A DNA stretch of 64,000 nucleotides from Poecilobothrus nobilitatus. Lineage: Eukaryota; Arthropoda; Insecta; Diptera; Dolichopodidae. Position numbers and translations under genes: made by a program. The stretch covers positions 272,689,940-272,753,939 of the forward strand of contig OX352772.1 of assembly GCA_947095535.1 (NCBI GenBank), written 5' to 3'. Under the pieces are notes generated by a model. It was not told where the DNA came from, made no database searches, and saw nothing but the letters and a program-made list of their open reading frames with translations. Of this stretch, positions 30,403 through 42,510 are shown one piece after another (the stretch's first letter is position 1; each line of letters begins with the position of its first letter).

Positions 30403-31903
30403 TTAAATTTTTTTCTTTTTGAAGCCATAAGGAACTGAAGTATAATCATCTGCAAAAACTCGTTTTCTGGAATTTATTAGATATGACTTTATTTCAGGAA
30501 CAGTGATGACTCTGTGATCGTATATTCGGCGAATACTAGGAAATGTTATATTTATTTGTTGAAAGTTGTTTAATTTTTTAATTAATTGTTTCATAGAGCC
30601 AAAATTTATTTCTTGTGAAGCGTTGTAATTTAAACGAATACCTTTTACTTTGCAAACAGTTTTTTCGCATTTGGAGTTAGTACTATATATTTTGTATGCA
30701 TAGTTCTTTGCACCACCACTAACAAATTCTGTAATATAGCTTCCAATTCCATATTCTTCAAGCTCATCTGTCATATCTCCTATGAAAACTCCAGTTGGAG
30801 GGTTATATTCTCCTTCACGTGCTACATATATTATTGAATCTGTATCGTAATACAAAACTCGTTCTATTAAATTGTCTAAGGAAGAATACAATTTTAAACG
30901 AGCTTGTGTGGTAGTGTAGGCAGCTATGCAAACGTTAACTGTTGATAATGATTCAGCTGTTTCTTCTTTGTATTCCCAATTTACCAAAACTGTTTTTTCG
31001 TTTATTGGAGTTATTTGATTTACATTCTTCGAAGGATCAGTAAGAAGAGTAAATAATTCATAAGGCTCATTTATTATTTCAGTTTTTGATTGATTTTCTC
31101 TCTGTCCAAATTTACCCCAGAAAGAGTTTAACATTAACTTAGCTAATGATCTAAGTCCAGGATTTTTTTCTATATCGTTAAACTGTAAATTTATGCCTTC
31201 TACTTTGGAAAATTTTTCTAAATATTTGCACTTTTCCTTTGGTGTTCTGCAAAAGCTAGGCCACCAGAAGCTTCTTGTTTAATTTTAAGGAACTTGTTCA
31301 TCATTTCTGTAAAAATTACCCACTGGAAATTTTCCATATTTACACACCCAAGGATATAGTGAGCATATATCTATATACATTATTTTTTCACCAGGCGCAC
31401 ATATATAATATGTTCTTGTGTTTCCTGTTCTACCGCCATAAAACGCATCAAGTGGTTTTAGTGGTATCAAACTTTCGTTCTCCAATTTTGCGAAAAATTC
31501 TATGTATTCTTTTGATCTCATTTCGTTTCGAAATTCACACTCGCACTTTTCAATTACTTGATAACATATAGAGCGTAATTTATTGGCTTTGAATAATGTA
31601 GCCTCATAACGTGTTTCATATTTTTTATCATTATTATTTTTGAAACATTTTGGATGGCCATGGTAATAACAGCCATAAAACTCAAAAATTTGTTTTGTGT
31701 CTGTGCAATATCCGTCAACACGAAGACCAAAAATTACTTTTTCTTTTCCGTTACCACTATGCTGAATTTTTATTTTTCTTTGTTTTTCTTCCCACATTAA
31801 CCATTTTATGGCAATGATTGACTGGTTTTCTGATAAGCGATATCCTTGTTTAGGTATAAGTCCAATTGTATACGGTTTTAAAAAATTCTTTCTAAAAACC
31901 AAA
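30403..31903 (-). pseudogene. PolB: Polinton protein-primed DNA polymerase B, truncated
   Basis: The - strand frames 31902-31285 and 31134-30403 carry, in order, FEFYGCYYHGHPKCF, motif A IDICSLYPWV (about 31374-31345), motif B LAKLMLNSFWGKFGQ (about 31150-31105) and motif C LYYDTDSII (about 30860-30835). The C-terminus ends VPYGFKKKKI. Sequence is missing between GNFYRNDEQVP and FLKIKQEASG near 31285, and there is a frame break near 31250. The N-terminal exonuclease part is absent because the element is cut at 31903. The polymerase would copy the element using a terminal protein primer. Confidence 0.85.
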
Positions 31904-31912
31904 ATGCAATTA

Positions 31913-32271
31913 ACCTAATATAGTTTAAAGTTATGCACTATCACTTAAATTTAAATTACTAAATGAAACTAATTGGCTCTTGTTCTTAATTGAATTATTT
32001 ATGTTTATATTTTAAAATATTCATTCAAAGTCAGGAAATTAGACCTCAGGAAAAATTTTTCAAAACCAAATTTTTTTGAAAGATCTCCAAAAAAGACGAA
32101 AAAAGTTCTCAAAAACAAAAGGCATTTAATTCGCATTTTGAAAATAATTAAAAATTTAAAGTGCTACGAAATCTTAGTTTATAAAATTCTGCATTACGAA
32201 ATCTTGCTGTATAAGAAGTGTACGGGGTGCCCGGGTCGAAGAGCGTCAAAGCTCAACGGACCGCGTGGTAC
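31913..32271. repeat. Repeat block S, copy 2, with the empty LTR site
   Basis: This is collinear with 4918-5275 and then 14438 onward, with single CGCG at 32262-32265 where copy 1 holds errantivirus 1. It starts abruptly beside the truncated PolB gene. Confidence 0.8.
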
Positions 32272-33170
32272 TGGCGCGAGACTACATGCATTAGCGTGAG
32301 GTGAAATATGATCCAAAAGTGAAAAATGAAATAAGTACCAAAAAATATTGTTGGATCTTATTTCATTCTTGTTTTGACCTTATTTCATTTACGAAATAAG
32401 AACCAAAAATATATTTGGTTCTTGTTTCATTTTTTTAAATTTCTAAATTAATTCGAAATATATTTTTCGTTCATATTTTATTTTTTTAAATTTCTAAATT
32501 TTTGTTTTACACATATCGATCTTATAACGGGAAAAGACTTTAAATGACTGTATGATCTATTTTACATGTACAAAACAAGTTTGTTTGTTTTTTTTAAATA
32601 ATTTTATTGTTGTATATTTGTTGCTGCATCGCACGTTGAATTGCTCGTTGCAAATTTCATGATGATTTGTTTCCGTCCCTAAAAAAGCAAAAGTTTTAAA
32701 ATTTTTTATAAACATGATATATGATACAAATATTATTTTAAATTCTGTCCAATTGCCACGGAACAGCTCCTTTGTCCATAGAATATTCAGAAAATCTAAA
32801 AAATTTTTTATTTTTATTTAGAAATTTATTAAAATTGCATATGTAGTTAACCTTATCCTCAACTCTTTAGCATTATAAGGGAGTTTTGCATTGTAAGTCG
32901 GCAAGGGTTCGAACATTTCGTTTTCTGCTCTCCAAGAACCTGGCACAATAACTCCATTCTGCTCAATGTCAACCAGGCCCTGATTTAGGTAACTTTTATT
33001 AATTAAAATTATTCTTTTTATTTATTAATATAAAACTGTTTTATTCACAAAACAAAACTTTATAAAAATTACTTGAAATTTGATAAAAAGTAAACATTAA
33101 TCAAATGTCAACTGTCATAATCTCGCTATAAAATCTTGCCATAAACAATTCGTTATTTTTCTCCCTCTTT
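32272..33170 (-). pseudogene. Harbinger remnant, 3' end plus 5' flank
   Basis: 32272-33000 matches the Harbinger downstream region and last exon (14450-15180): the stop lies near 32740 and the GSWRAEN part near 32930. At about 32998 it jumps to the upstream flank (matching about 17005-17170), so nearly all of the transposase gene is deleted. Confidence 0.7.
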
Positions 33171-34440
33171 CCGATATTGGTATATTGGTAGTATTGGTAT
33201 AGTTTACTCTTTATAAATATCCGATATCGGATGAAAATTTTCTCATGAAAATTAGGCTTTATTTCCTGGCTTCTAAAAATATGCGGCTTTAAAAACCTGT
33301 GGTTTTACAATACTGCCTTATTTTTTCTTCCTCTACGCGTTCTTACATTTTACTTTTTTATTCTATTTTTTTCTTAACTCACCTACACAAACGCTAAGCC
33401 ACCAACAATCAACAGAATTACTTTTTTCTATTTTCATATAAAATTTTAACGGTTTTTTTTATTAAAAGATATTTGAATATGCAAACTAAGGAAATTTTAA
33501 AAATTCTGTAATATATCCGTTGAAGAACTTATTATTCAATGTGTGTGTTTGTGTTTTAAAATAAAAAATAATTATCTATAACTACCGTCTATTCATATAT
33601 GTATGTACAGCATTATAGGTAAAATAAAAAATAATTATTTATAATTATCGTCCATTCATATATATATATATTTATATTGGGCTGATATTGTTATTATACG
33701 ATGTTTGTGTGGTGGTCTAATTTTTATTTTTAAAATAAAAAATAATTATTTGTGTCTATTCATATATATATATAATATGATATATTATAATATATAGTAT
33801 ATAATATATTGGCCTAGTATTATTATTATACGGTGTCCGAGGCCGATGCTGGTGCTCTAATTTTTGTTGTTGTTTTAAAGAAAAGATTTCGGTTACTCAC
33901 AAAAATGTTATTTTGTTATGTATTTTATTTATTAAATGTTAATTCTTGTAAATACTCCATTTCACATTAATCAAACAGCACTCAGCAGTAGGGCATTGCA
34001 GTTTATTATATTAACTATTATATTATTTATTATATATATTTAATAGAAAGTAAAGTAAAATTCAACAACAATAATAAAAAATAATAATATGTATTTAATT
34101 AAATTATTTTCAGGTAATTGTAATCGTGATGTGTATACAAATGTAAATATAAAATTTTTTTTTTCAATATTCTAGCTACCCCTATTTTTTTAATCTGCCA
34201 ACCCTATCGATTTTAAACCTTGAAATAACTCAAAAACTGAATTTTTTTCAAGTTCGTTCAAAGATGGTGTTAAAATTTAATTTTTTTTACGTCATTTGGT
34301 GAAAACAAATTTTATTATAAATATTAATTTCTGAATGTCTAATAACTACTTTTTTACTACTTTTAAAAAAATGTCTAATAACTACTTTTTTAATCAAAAA
34401 AGATTTTAAAAGCTTTATTAATTATAAAATTATTAATAAT
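33171..34440. repeat. Repeat block R, copy 2
   Basis: This matches 17170-17810 and the fuller versions at 55900-57250 and 61430-62220, with TA-rich runs at 33655-33670 and 33765-33810. It joins the MULE copy B near 34430. No gene is seen. Confidence 0.7.
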
Positions 34441-35815
34441 TCTTATTGAATATTTACACCAAGTAAGCATATTTGGAATATAACTTCAAAACCAAAAATG
34501 AAATAACTTCGACTAAAAATTTTGATTTTTTGTCAAGGTTATTTCATAAAAGGAATAATAATAGGAAAATTCTGAATAATAATAGGAAAAACGGGCAACT
34601 CTGATTTTGTAAGCAACTTCAAAATCTTTCCTAATTACATATTTACATACATTTTAATCAATTTATTATAACAAAACATATTATAATATCATATTTCATT
34701 TTTATTTTGTTATATTTATTTAATTTTGTCGACATTATGAAATAACTTCGACAAATTAAAAATGAAATAACTTCGACAAAAAACCAAAATTTTCAGTCTA
34801 AAATTATACCAATACCAAATACCAAAAGTTTCAGTCAGCAATTATGAACATTTTACAAAATATTTGTCATGTTCTCTTTTTTACTTACAATTTCAGATCT
34901 GTCCAGTTTTTTTCATTTTAATGACGAGCAAAACCGAAGCGTGTTATGTTCACTTATTTGAATATATTAAATTTAACTTGTTTGTTGAATTTAAACCAAA
35001 TAGCATAATAACAGATTATGAAATGGCACTCAGAAGTGCCTTGAAAATTTGCTTTCCAGTCGCTAAGCTCAAAGAGTGTTAGTTCCATTATTGCCAAGCG
35101 ATTCAAAGAAAAGTTTCAAAAGATCGAGAATTGTTAAAATTTATTAGAGCAAATAAGGAAGCAGCATTAATATATCACAAGTTTTTGGCACTGGCTTTAC
35201 TAACAGAATCGCAAATAAAAGACACTTTTCATGACTGTCTAGTTTCACGTTTAAATTTAATAGATAAAAACAATATTTTTGCAAATTTTATTAAATATTA
35301 TGAAAAACAATGGATTAAGAAGGTAAAAACAAATTTATTTTATTTTTTTCACGTATTTATATTTTTATTACTATTTGTAGGTTAATCCTAGAGGCTTCTC
35401 TGTGTTTAAAGAAGATACACGAACCACTTCCGCAGCAGAAGCCTATAATGGCGTCTTGGGACGTATAATACAGAAAAATGGACATTTTTTTAAATTTCTA
35501 AAAGCTCTTCAAGATGAAGAGTTTGAAAAAAGTAAAAATTTTCAAATTAATATTCAAAGTGGTGGCGTAATAGGTGTGCCAAAAAGGAGGAGACTTTTTA
35601 AACACAGAAGTGGAATGATACATGAAGCTAGCAAACTATTAGAAAAAGGTCAAATCACAACTAAGTCGTTTTTAAATAGGATGGTTTATCCCGAAAACGA
35701 CATTTGTTATGAAATGGAGCCCTACGAAGATATTTTTGAAAATATCCTTAAAAGTGAAGAATGTGAAAATGAGAGCAACGAAGATGAAAATGTTAATTGG
35801 TTTTTTAAGAATTGA
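34441..35815 (+). pseudogene. MULE transposase, copy B, broken
   Basis: This is the forward version of copy A. It starts just before the MITE insertion site (ATATTTACACCAAGTAAGCA), so the FLYWCH part is absent. A damaged MITE fills 34487-34800. The DDE-core frame 34864-35082 has SIITDYEMALRSALKICFP and ends KLKEC, where copy A has KLKGC. A second part follows at 35131-35385, then an acidic C-terminal ORF at 35402-35815 that ends VNWFFKN. The frames are not joined. The spacer near 35330-35400 may be an old intron. Confidence 0.65.
34487..34800. mobile_element. Damaged copy of the GAAATAACTTCG MITE
   Basis: This is the same interior as 3873-4234 in reverse, but both ends and the 9-bp duplications are lost (AATATAACTTCAAAACC on the left, a rearranged right end near 34795). 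Confidence 0.7.
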
Positions 35816-36052
35816 TTTTTTTTTTTATATTTTAATTCATTTTTGAATTAAATTTTTTTATTATTTTGGACGATATTTCATTTCGTTTTATAATTTGTTT
35901 GGTTCTTATTTCATTCTTTTTGTATCTTATTTCACTAAATATTTGGATGTTATTTCATTTTTGATAAAGTAAAAAAAAAACACAAATTTTTTGGATCTTA
36001 TTTCATTTTCCACTTTTGGATGATATTTCATCTGACGCTATTGCATGTAGCC
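35816..36052. repeat. MULE 3' terminal region, copy B
   Basis: Subterminal repeats of the TTTCATT and GGATCTTATTTCATT kind end with ATCTGACGCTATTGCATGTA, the reverse of the terminus at 2637. No coding potential is seen. Confidence 0.65.
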
Positions 36053-37838
36053 TGTAATTTATATAAAATGAAATTTATAAATTTACTTATTTAAAATTGT
36101 GATCACAAATTGTCCGGCAATTATAACTATTTTGTAAAATACAATTTTCTTTTTCGCTTCATAACAAAATTGTCATAGAAATTACTGGGGACAAACATTG
36201 ACAAATTTTATAGATTTTACATTTCGTCGTGTGGATAAATGATTGTCGTAAGTTGAATTTTGGACAATTTTACATTATGAAAGTTTCTGAAGTAATTTTT
36301 TCTGCTCTTTTAAATGCTGTTGTCCGTTTTTCGATATATTCTACCGTTAGCTAGATATTCAATATTAAATTGTCGTATGTAGTTAGTTTATAACAGTTTT
36401 AATATTAATTTGTCGTATGTATTTGCTCTTTCCAGTAATAAATTGTCGTATGTTTAACATACAACATTTTAATACAAGATTATAATAAGAAATTGTTGTA
36501 TGGCTTAACATACCACACATAAATATTCAATATAAATATTAATTTGTCGTATGTTAATAGCAAATTACATGTAAACGATAATAAATTTTTAAAAAACTAA
36601 ATTAGTATTTGTTTTTGTTTTTGTGTAAATGACGAGCATAATGGATGAATCGCCGCCGCCAGTTTTAGCAAAAAAAATTCTTGAGTACGTAAAATTACAT
36701 TTTTCTTTTATTTATTTTGTTTAACATTTTAAATTAATTGTTTTTTCTACTTTTAAATATGGCAAATAAAAAATATTTGACGATGTCGAAGAAATAGTTA
36801 GTTTTGCGCCAGGTATTAAATTTTTAAACAAACAGTTAATTTACAGTATTTTTTATTTCTATTATAATTAGCTTTATGTTTCGTTTTAAATCAGTTTTAT
36901 TTCATATTTAAATTCTTTGATATTATTTAAATTTTTTATTAGTTAAAAATGTAATTATAAAAATATTATTCATGTGTACTTATGTATATCCCAAAACAAC
37001 TAATTTCTGAAAAGTATGAAGTAGGTACTTCAAGAATAGGAAATAACTATTCTAAATAAATTCAAACAATTTCAAAACAAAATAAAGCCTTTTTAATCTT
37101 TATATCGCAACGTTATGAATGCTTTTGATCCATGATCAGGATCTGTTATATTTTGAAATAACATTATTCATGAAATTGCTTGAATTTCATTTAAGAATGT
37201 TATAAATAATTATTGATATACAAATAAATAACTTATGTTTTGTCAAAATTAATTTTTTTTTTAATTTTGAATTTGGTATAGATACAGATATTGCAAAGTA
37301 CAAAACAAATTTTGTGTTTTATTGATTAAGACACTTAGAAGATATTATAAAGTACAAATATTTTTTATTTTTGTATTACCTATTAAATATGTACTAAGAA
37401 GTAATTTTGTTAAATAATTTAATTGAAATCAATAATTTATGTTATATTCTTTGGGATACTAAAATTTTGAAATTAAATTTAATATTTAAAAAACTATTTT
37501 TAATGTATTTTTTAATAACGCAGCAAGTAGTTACAAAAATAGGTGTAGATATTTTAAGATACAACCAAAACCATAAAGTAACTATATATATAGAGTATTC
37601 ACATGGAAGAAAAAAGTAAGACAGTTTTTTTCGTAAAAATTTCGTAAAATCAACTTGATCGTATTTTAGTTTATTTTTATTTTAGTTTTTCTGTTTCTTT
37701 TGTTTGTATGTCAATTGATGTGTGTAAATTTGTATATATTTCATATAACTTTTTCGACTTCTTAAAAAAAAAAACCTCGATTTTTTATCAATCATATTTA
37801 GTTTTTTTATAACCCAACTATAGGTACACGAATTGTTA
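36053..37838 (+). repeat. Repeat block M noncoding part, copy B
   Basis: This is the reverse complement of 815-2636, with the ACATACGAC motif cluster at 36240-36560 and the candidate exon at 36629-36684. From about 36213 it is part of the 4.67-kb tandem unit. The right end, near AATTGTTATG (about 37838), joins a LINE fragment. Confidence 0.75.
36629..36684 (+). other. Candidate captured first exon (copy B)
   Basis: This is identical in layout to 2022-1967: ATG, the GAATCGCCGCCGCC stretch and a GTACGT donor-like end. A further copy is at 41295-41350. Downstream, GACGATGTCGAAGAAATAG (about 36780) followed by CCAGGTATT could be a second exon end, but no acceptor is visible. Confidence 0.3.
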
Positions 37839-38179
37839 TGTTCACTTAATCTAGGACATCTTCCAATTACACCAATTATTGACATTATAGATTTTTTTAA
37901 TTTTTCAGTATGTATTTTCCAAGCCAGGTCTTCATCAATGTATAATCCCAAATATTTGGCTGATTCAACTCTTTTTATCGGTTGTTGATTGATGTTGATT
38001 GATAAATCAATATTTGCTTTATTTTTTTGCTTGAATAATATGAACTCAGTTTTGGAAACGTTAATTGTTAATCTGCTAAATTTTAACCACTCGCTGACTT
38101 TATGTAGGTCACTATTGATGATTTCTTCCAGTTGATTGGTGTATTTGCTTTTATATAAAATTATTTTATCGTCAGCAAT
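37839..38179 (-). pseudogene. Jockey-like LINE reverse transcriptase, 3' piece (unit 1)
   Basis: From 38179 leftward the - strand encodes the region after the catalytic FADD: KLSLTINVSKTEF-like block, an ES AKYLGLYIDEDLAWKIHTEKL segment in two adjoining parts and VIGRCPRLSEH. It is the continuation of the RT that stops at 45848. At its left it is cut by block M. It was separated from its 5' part by insertion of the I/Loa-like LINE at 38180. Confidence 0.75.
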
Positions 38180-39395
38180 AAAAACTTGTGTTGCTCTCTA
38201 TGCTTGCAATAAAACCATGGGAAAGAAATGGGGTATGCAGCCAAAGATGGCGCTTTGGACGTACACAGCCGTGGTTCGCCCAATCCTTACCTATGGATCG
38301 CTGGTGTGGTGGCCAGCGATGAATCGGAAATACAATATAACAAAACTAAATAGAATACAGAGATCGGCATCTGTGGGCATCACAGGAGCACTGCGATCGT
38401 GTCCGTCTGATGCTCTGAATACTATTTTATTTCTTTTACCCCCAGATCTATACATTAAGTATGTTGCAACGTGTAGTGCAGTTCGACTCAGAGAAACTGG
38501 GTGGTTTGCTACTAAACCATATGGCCACGGTAATATTCTGAAGATATTTCCAAGGGACTTTATACCAACCCTGACCGACTACACTATTCCCAAAATAAAC
38601 TTCAGGAGTAATTTAGTCGTAGAATTTCCGTCTAGAGCGGAATGGAAGGGCGGTAATGTGACAAAGCATTTCGATGTCACTATCTTCACCGACGGATCCA
38701 AGATGAAGGAAGGAGTTGGTGCTGGCATTTTCTCGGAGAAACTCAACATTTCAAAATTCTACAAACTCCCCGACACAGCTAGCATCTTTCAGGCGGAGAT
38801 ACTAGCAGTTAGAGAGGCTGCTCGAATTCTGAACGAAAACAACACACAAATGAGAACGATCGCCATTTGTGTGGACAGTCAATCCGCGATCAAGGCCATT
38901 AACGCGAACATCACAACCTCTAAGCTTGTTAGACAGTGCCAAGAGGAAATTGCCCTAACAAGCGAAAGGTTAAACATAACCTTCTTATGGGTGCCTGGGC
39001 ATAGCAATATTGAAGGAAATGAAAAAGCTGACGAACTAGCAAAGAAAGGAGCTACTCAGAACACTAACTCCCCGGAAAGTTACCGGAGAGTTAGTTGCCC
39101 AATCAGTACCGTCAAGAAACGGATCCTTTCTTTGTATATAGCGAAATCACAAAATAGGTGGAGCAATCTGAGCAATTAATTGCACCATATCTAGAACATT
39201 GTGGCCCACATACAACAAAAGGAGATCAATCGAGTTGATATCCAAATCCCGCATAGACATAGCCAGACTAGTAGCAATCATCACAGGCCACTGGCCAGTG
39301 GGCACGCATGCGGCTAAATTAGGACTCCCACACAACACCTCATGCAGGAGCTGCAAAGAAGCAAACGAAAGTGAGAATCTAGAACACTTTCTTTA
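38180..39395 (+). pseudogene. I/Loa-like LINE, ORF2 3' part with RNase H (unit 1)
   Basis: The open frame to 39179 starts in the RT thumb (MGKKWGMQPKMALWTYTAVV, VVRPILTYGSLVWWPA) and covers RNase H. Its catalytic set is in IFTDGSK, FQAEILAV, ICVDSQSAI, WVPGHSN and EKADELAK. An AATT duplication at 39173-39182 (CAATTAATTG) shifts the frame. The rest reaches the first CCHC Cys residues, then switches to MULE sequence at about 39395. The LINE was already 5'-truncated when it inserted. Confidence 0.8.
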
Positions 39396-40375
39396 CTTTT
39401 TAAACACAGAAGTGGAATGATACATGAAGCTAGCAAACTATTAGAAAAAGGTCAAATCACAACTAAGTCGTTTTTAAATAGGATGGTTTATCCCGAAAAC
39501 GACATTTGTTATGAAAAGGAGCCCTACGAAGATATTTTTGAAAATATCATTAAAAGTGAAGAATGTGAAAATGAGAGCAACGAAGATGAAAATGTTAATT
39601 GGTTTTTTAAGAATTGATTTTTTTTTTTTATATTTTAATTCATTTTTGAATTAAATTTTTTTATTATTTTGGACGATATTTCATTTCGTTTTATAATTTG
39701 TTTGGTTCTAATTTCATTCTTTTTGTATCTTATTTCACTAAATATTTGGATGTTATTTCATTTTTGATAAAGTAAAAAAAAAACACAAATTTTTTGGATC
39801 TTATTTCATTTTCCACTTTTGGATGATATTTCATCTGACGCTATTGCATGTAGCCTGTAATTTATATAAAATGAAATTTATAAATTTACTTATTTAAAAT
39901 TGTGATCACAAATTGTCCGGCAATTATAACTATTTTGTAAAATACAATTTTCTTTTTCGCTTCATAACAAAATTGTCATAGAAATTACTGGGGACAAACA
40001 TTGACAAATTTTATAGATTTTACATTTCGTCGTGTGGATAAATGATTGTCGTAAGTTGAATTTTGGACAATTTTACATTATGAAAGTTTCTGAAGTAATT
40101 TTTTCTGCTCTTTTAAATGCTGTTGTCCGTTTTTCGATATATTCTACCGTTAGCTAGATATTCAATATTAAATTGTCGTATGTAGTTAGTTTATAACAGT
40201 TTTCATATTAATTTGTCGTATGTATTTGCTCTTTCCAGTAATAAATTGTCGTATGTTTAACATACAACATTTTAATACAAGATTATAATAAGAAATTGTT
40301 GTATGGCTTAACATACCACACATAAATATTCAATATAAATATTAATTTGTCGTATGTTAATAGCAAATTACATGT
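39396..40375 (+). pseudogene. MULE C-terminal and block M piece inside the LINE (unit 1)
   Basis: This matches 35595-36585: the transposase C-terminal frame (39417-39617, with one Met to Lys change against unit 2), the TIR-like end and the ACATACGAC cluster. The left junction is at CTTTCTTTACTTTTTAAACA and the right at ACATGTAAACAACACAC, with the 4-base overlap AAAC. Confidence 0.75.
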
Positions 40376-40877
40376 AAACAACACACAAATGAGAACGATC
40401 GCCATTTGTGTGGACAGTCAATCCGCGATCAAGGCCATTAACGCGAACATCACAACCTCTAAGCTTGTTAGACAGTGCCAAGAGGAAATTGCCCTAACAA
40501 GCGAAAGGTTAAACATAACCTTCTTATGGGTGCCTGGGCATAGCAATATTGAAGGAAATGAAAAAGCTGACGAACTAGCAAAGAAAGGAGCTACTCAGAA
40601 CACTAACTCCCCGGAAAGTTACCGGAGAGTTAGTTGCCCAATCAGTACTGTCAAGGAACGGATCCTTTCTTTGTATATAGCGAAATCACAAAATAGGTGG
40701 AGCAATCTGAGCAATTGCACCATATCTAGAACATTGTGGCCCACATACAACAAAAGGAGATCAATCGAGTTGATATCCAAATCCCGCATAGACATAGCCA
40801 GACTAGTAGCAATCATCACTGGCCACTGGCCAGTGGGCACGCATGCGGCTAAATTAGGACTCCCACACAACACCTCA
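40376..40877 (+). pseudogene. I/Loa-like LINE RNase H piece, duplicate (unit 1)
   Basis: This repeats 38838-39345 from NNTQMRTIAICVDSQSAI on. The frame 40347-40880 is open but begins in MULE sequence, so its start is chimeric. It lacks the first RNase H strand with DGSK. It ends at the tandem repeat junction. Confidence 0.75.
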
Positions 40878-42510
40878 TGATTTTACATTTCGTCGTGTGG
40901 ATAAATGATTGTCGTAAGTTGAATTTTGGATAATTTTACATTATGAAAGTTTCTGAAGTAATTTTTTCTGCTCTTTTAAATGCTGTTGTCCGTTTTTCGA
41001 TATATTCTACCGTTAGCTAGATATTCAATATTAAATTGTCGTACGTAGTTAGTTTATAACAGTTTTAATATTAATTTGTCGTATGTATTTGCTCTTTCCA
41101 GTAATAAATTGTCGTATGTTTAACATACAACATTTTAATACAAGATTATAATAAGAAATTGTTGTATGGCTTAACATACCACACATAAATATTCAATATA
41201 AATATTAATTTGTCGTATGTTAATAGCAAATTACATGTAAACGATAATAAATTTTTAAAAAACTAAATTAGTATTTGTTTTTGTTTTTGTGTAAATGACG
41301 AGCATAATGGATGAATCGCCGCCGCCAGTTTTAGCAAAAAAAATTCTTGAGTACGTAAAATTACATTTTTCTTTTATTCATTTTGTTTAACATTTTAAAT
41401 TAATTGTTTTTTCTACTTTTAAATATGGCAAATAAAAAATATTTGACGATGTCGAAGAAATAGTTAGTTTTGCGCCAGGTATTAAATTTTTAAACAAACA
41501 GTTAATTTACAGTATTTTTTATTTCTATTATAATTAGCTTTATGTTTCGTTTTAAATCAGTTTTATTTCATATTTAAATTCTTTGATATTATTTAAATTT
41601 TTTATTAGTTAAAAATGTAATTATAAAAATATTATTCATGTGTACTTATGTATATCCCAAAACAACTAATTTCTGAAAAGTATGAAGTAGGTACTTCAAG
41701 AATAGGAAATAACTATTCTAAATAAATTCAAACAATTTCAAAACAAAATAAAGCCTTTTTAATCTTTATATCGCAACGTTATGAATGCTTTTGATCCATG
41801 ATCAGGATCTGTTATATTTTGAAATAACATTATTCATGAAATTTCTTGAATTTCATTTAAGAATGTTATAAATAATTATTGATATACAAATAAATAACTT
41901 ATGTTTTGTCAAAATTAATTTTTTTTTTAATTTTGAATTTGGTATAGATACAGATATTGCAAAGTACAAAACAAATTTTGTGTTTTATTGATTAAGACAC
42001 TTAGAAGATATTATAAAGTACAAATATTTTTTATTTTTGTATTACCTATTAAATATGTACTAAGAAGTAATTTTGTTAAATAATTTAATTGAAATCAATA
42101 ATTTATGTTATATTCTTTGGGATACTAAAATTTTGAAATTAAATTTAATATTTAAAAAACTATTTTTAATGTATTTTTTAATAACGCAGCAAGTAGTTAC
42201 AAAAATAGGTGTAGATATTTTAAGATACAACTAAAACCATAATGTAACTATATACATAGAGTATTCACATGGAAGAAAAAAGTAAGACAGTTTTTTTCGT
42301 AAAAATTTCGTAAAATCAACTTGATCGTATTTTAGTTTATTTTTATTTTAGTTTTTCTGTTTCTTTTGTTTGTATGTCAATTGATGTGTGTAAATTTGTA
42401 TATAGTTCTTCATATAACTTTTTCGACTTCTTAAAAAAAAAAAAACCTCGATTTTTTATCAATCATATTTAGTTTTTTTATAACCCAACTATAGGTACAC
42501 GAATTATTAT
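40878..42510 (+). repeat. Block M noncoding part in unit 2
   Basis: This matches 36213-37838, with the ACATACGAC cluster at 40900-41225 and the candidate exon at 41295-41350. No gene is seen. Confidence 0.75.

Larger units (their letters stand above)
21995..31903. mobile_element. Polinton/Maverick element, decayed and right-truncated
   Basis: The gene set is diagnostic: packaging ATPase, minor and major capsid proteins and adenain-like protease on +, chromodomain integrase and protein-primed DNA polymerase B on -. Gene starts and stops overlap on the + strand. PolB lacks its N-terminal part at 31903, where repeat block S begins, so the right end is cut off. The left terminal repeat and 6-bp target duplication were not found. 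Most genes carry one or two lesions, so the copy is old but still readable. Confidence 0.9.
36213..40877. repeat. 4.67-kb tandem repeat, unit 1
   Basis: The unit contains block M, a - strand LINE piece, a + strand I/Loa-like LINE piece, a 980-bp MULE piece and a second LINE piece. At 40877/40878 (CACCTCATG then ATTTTACATTTCG) the sequence jumps back to the position matching 36213. The offset to unit 2 is 4671 bp before 39173 and 4667 bp after it, because of a 4-bp AATT insertion in this unit. Confidence 0.85.

Noticed and set aside
815..37838. The reversed M blocks as terminal inverted repeats of the Polinton
   Set aside because: They contain their own MULE gene, lie far outside the Polinton genes and are separated from them by unrelated repeats.
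39147..39356. - strand frames over the LINE RNase H region (also 40619, 43751, 45286)
   Set aside because: Antisense of the LINE ORF2; the + strand has catalytic motifs.
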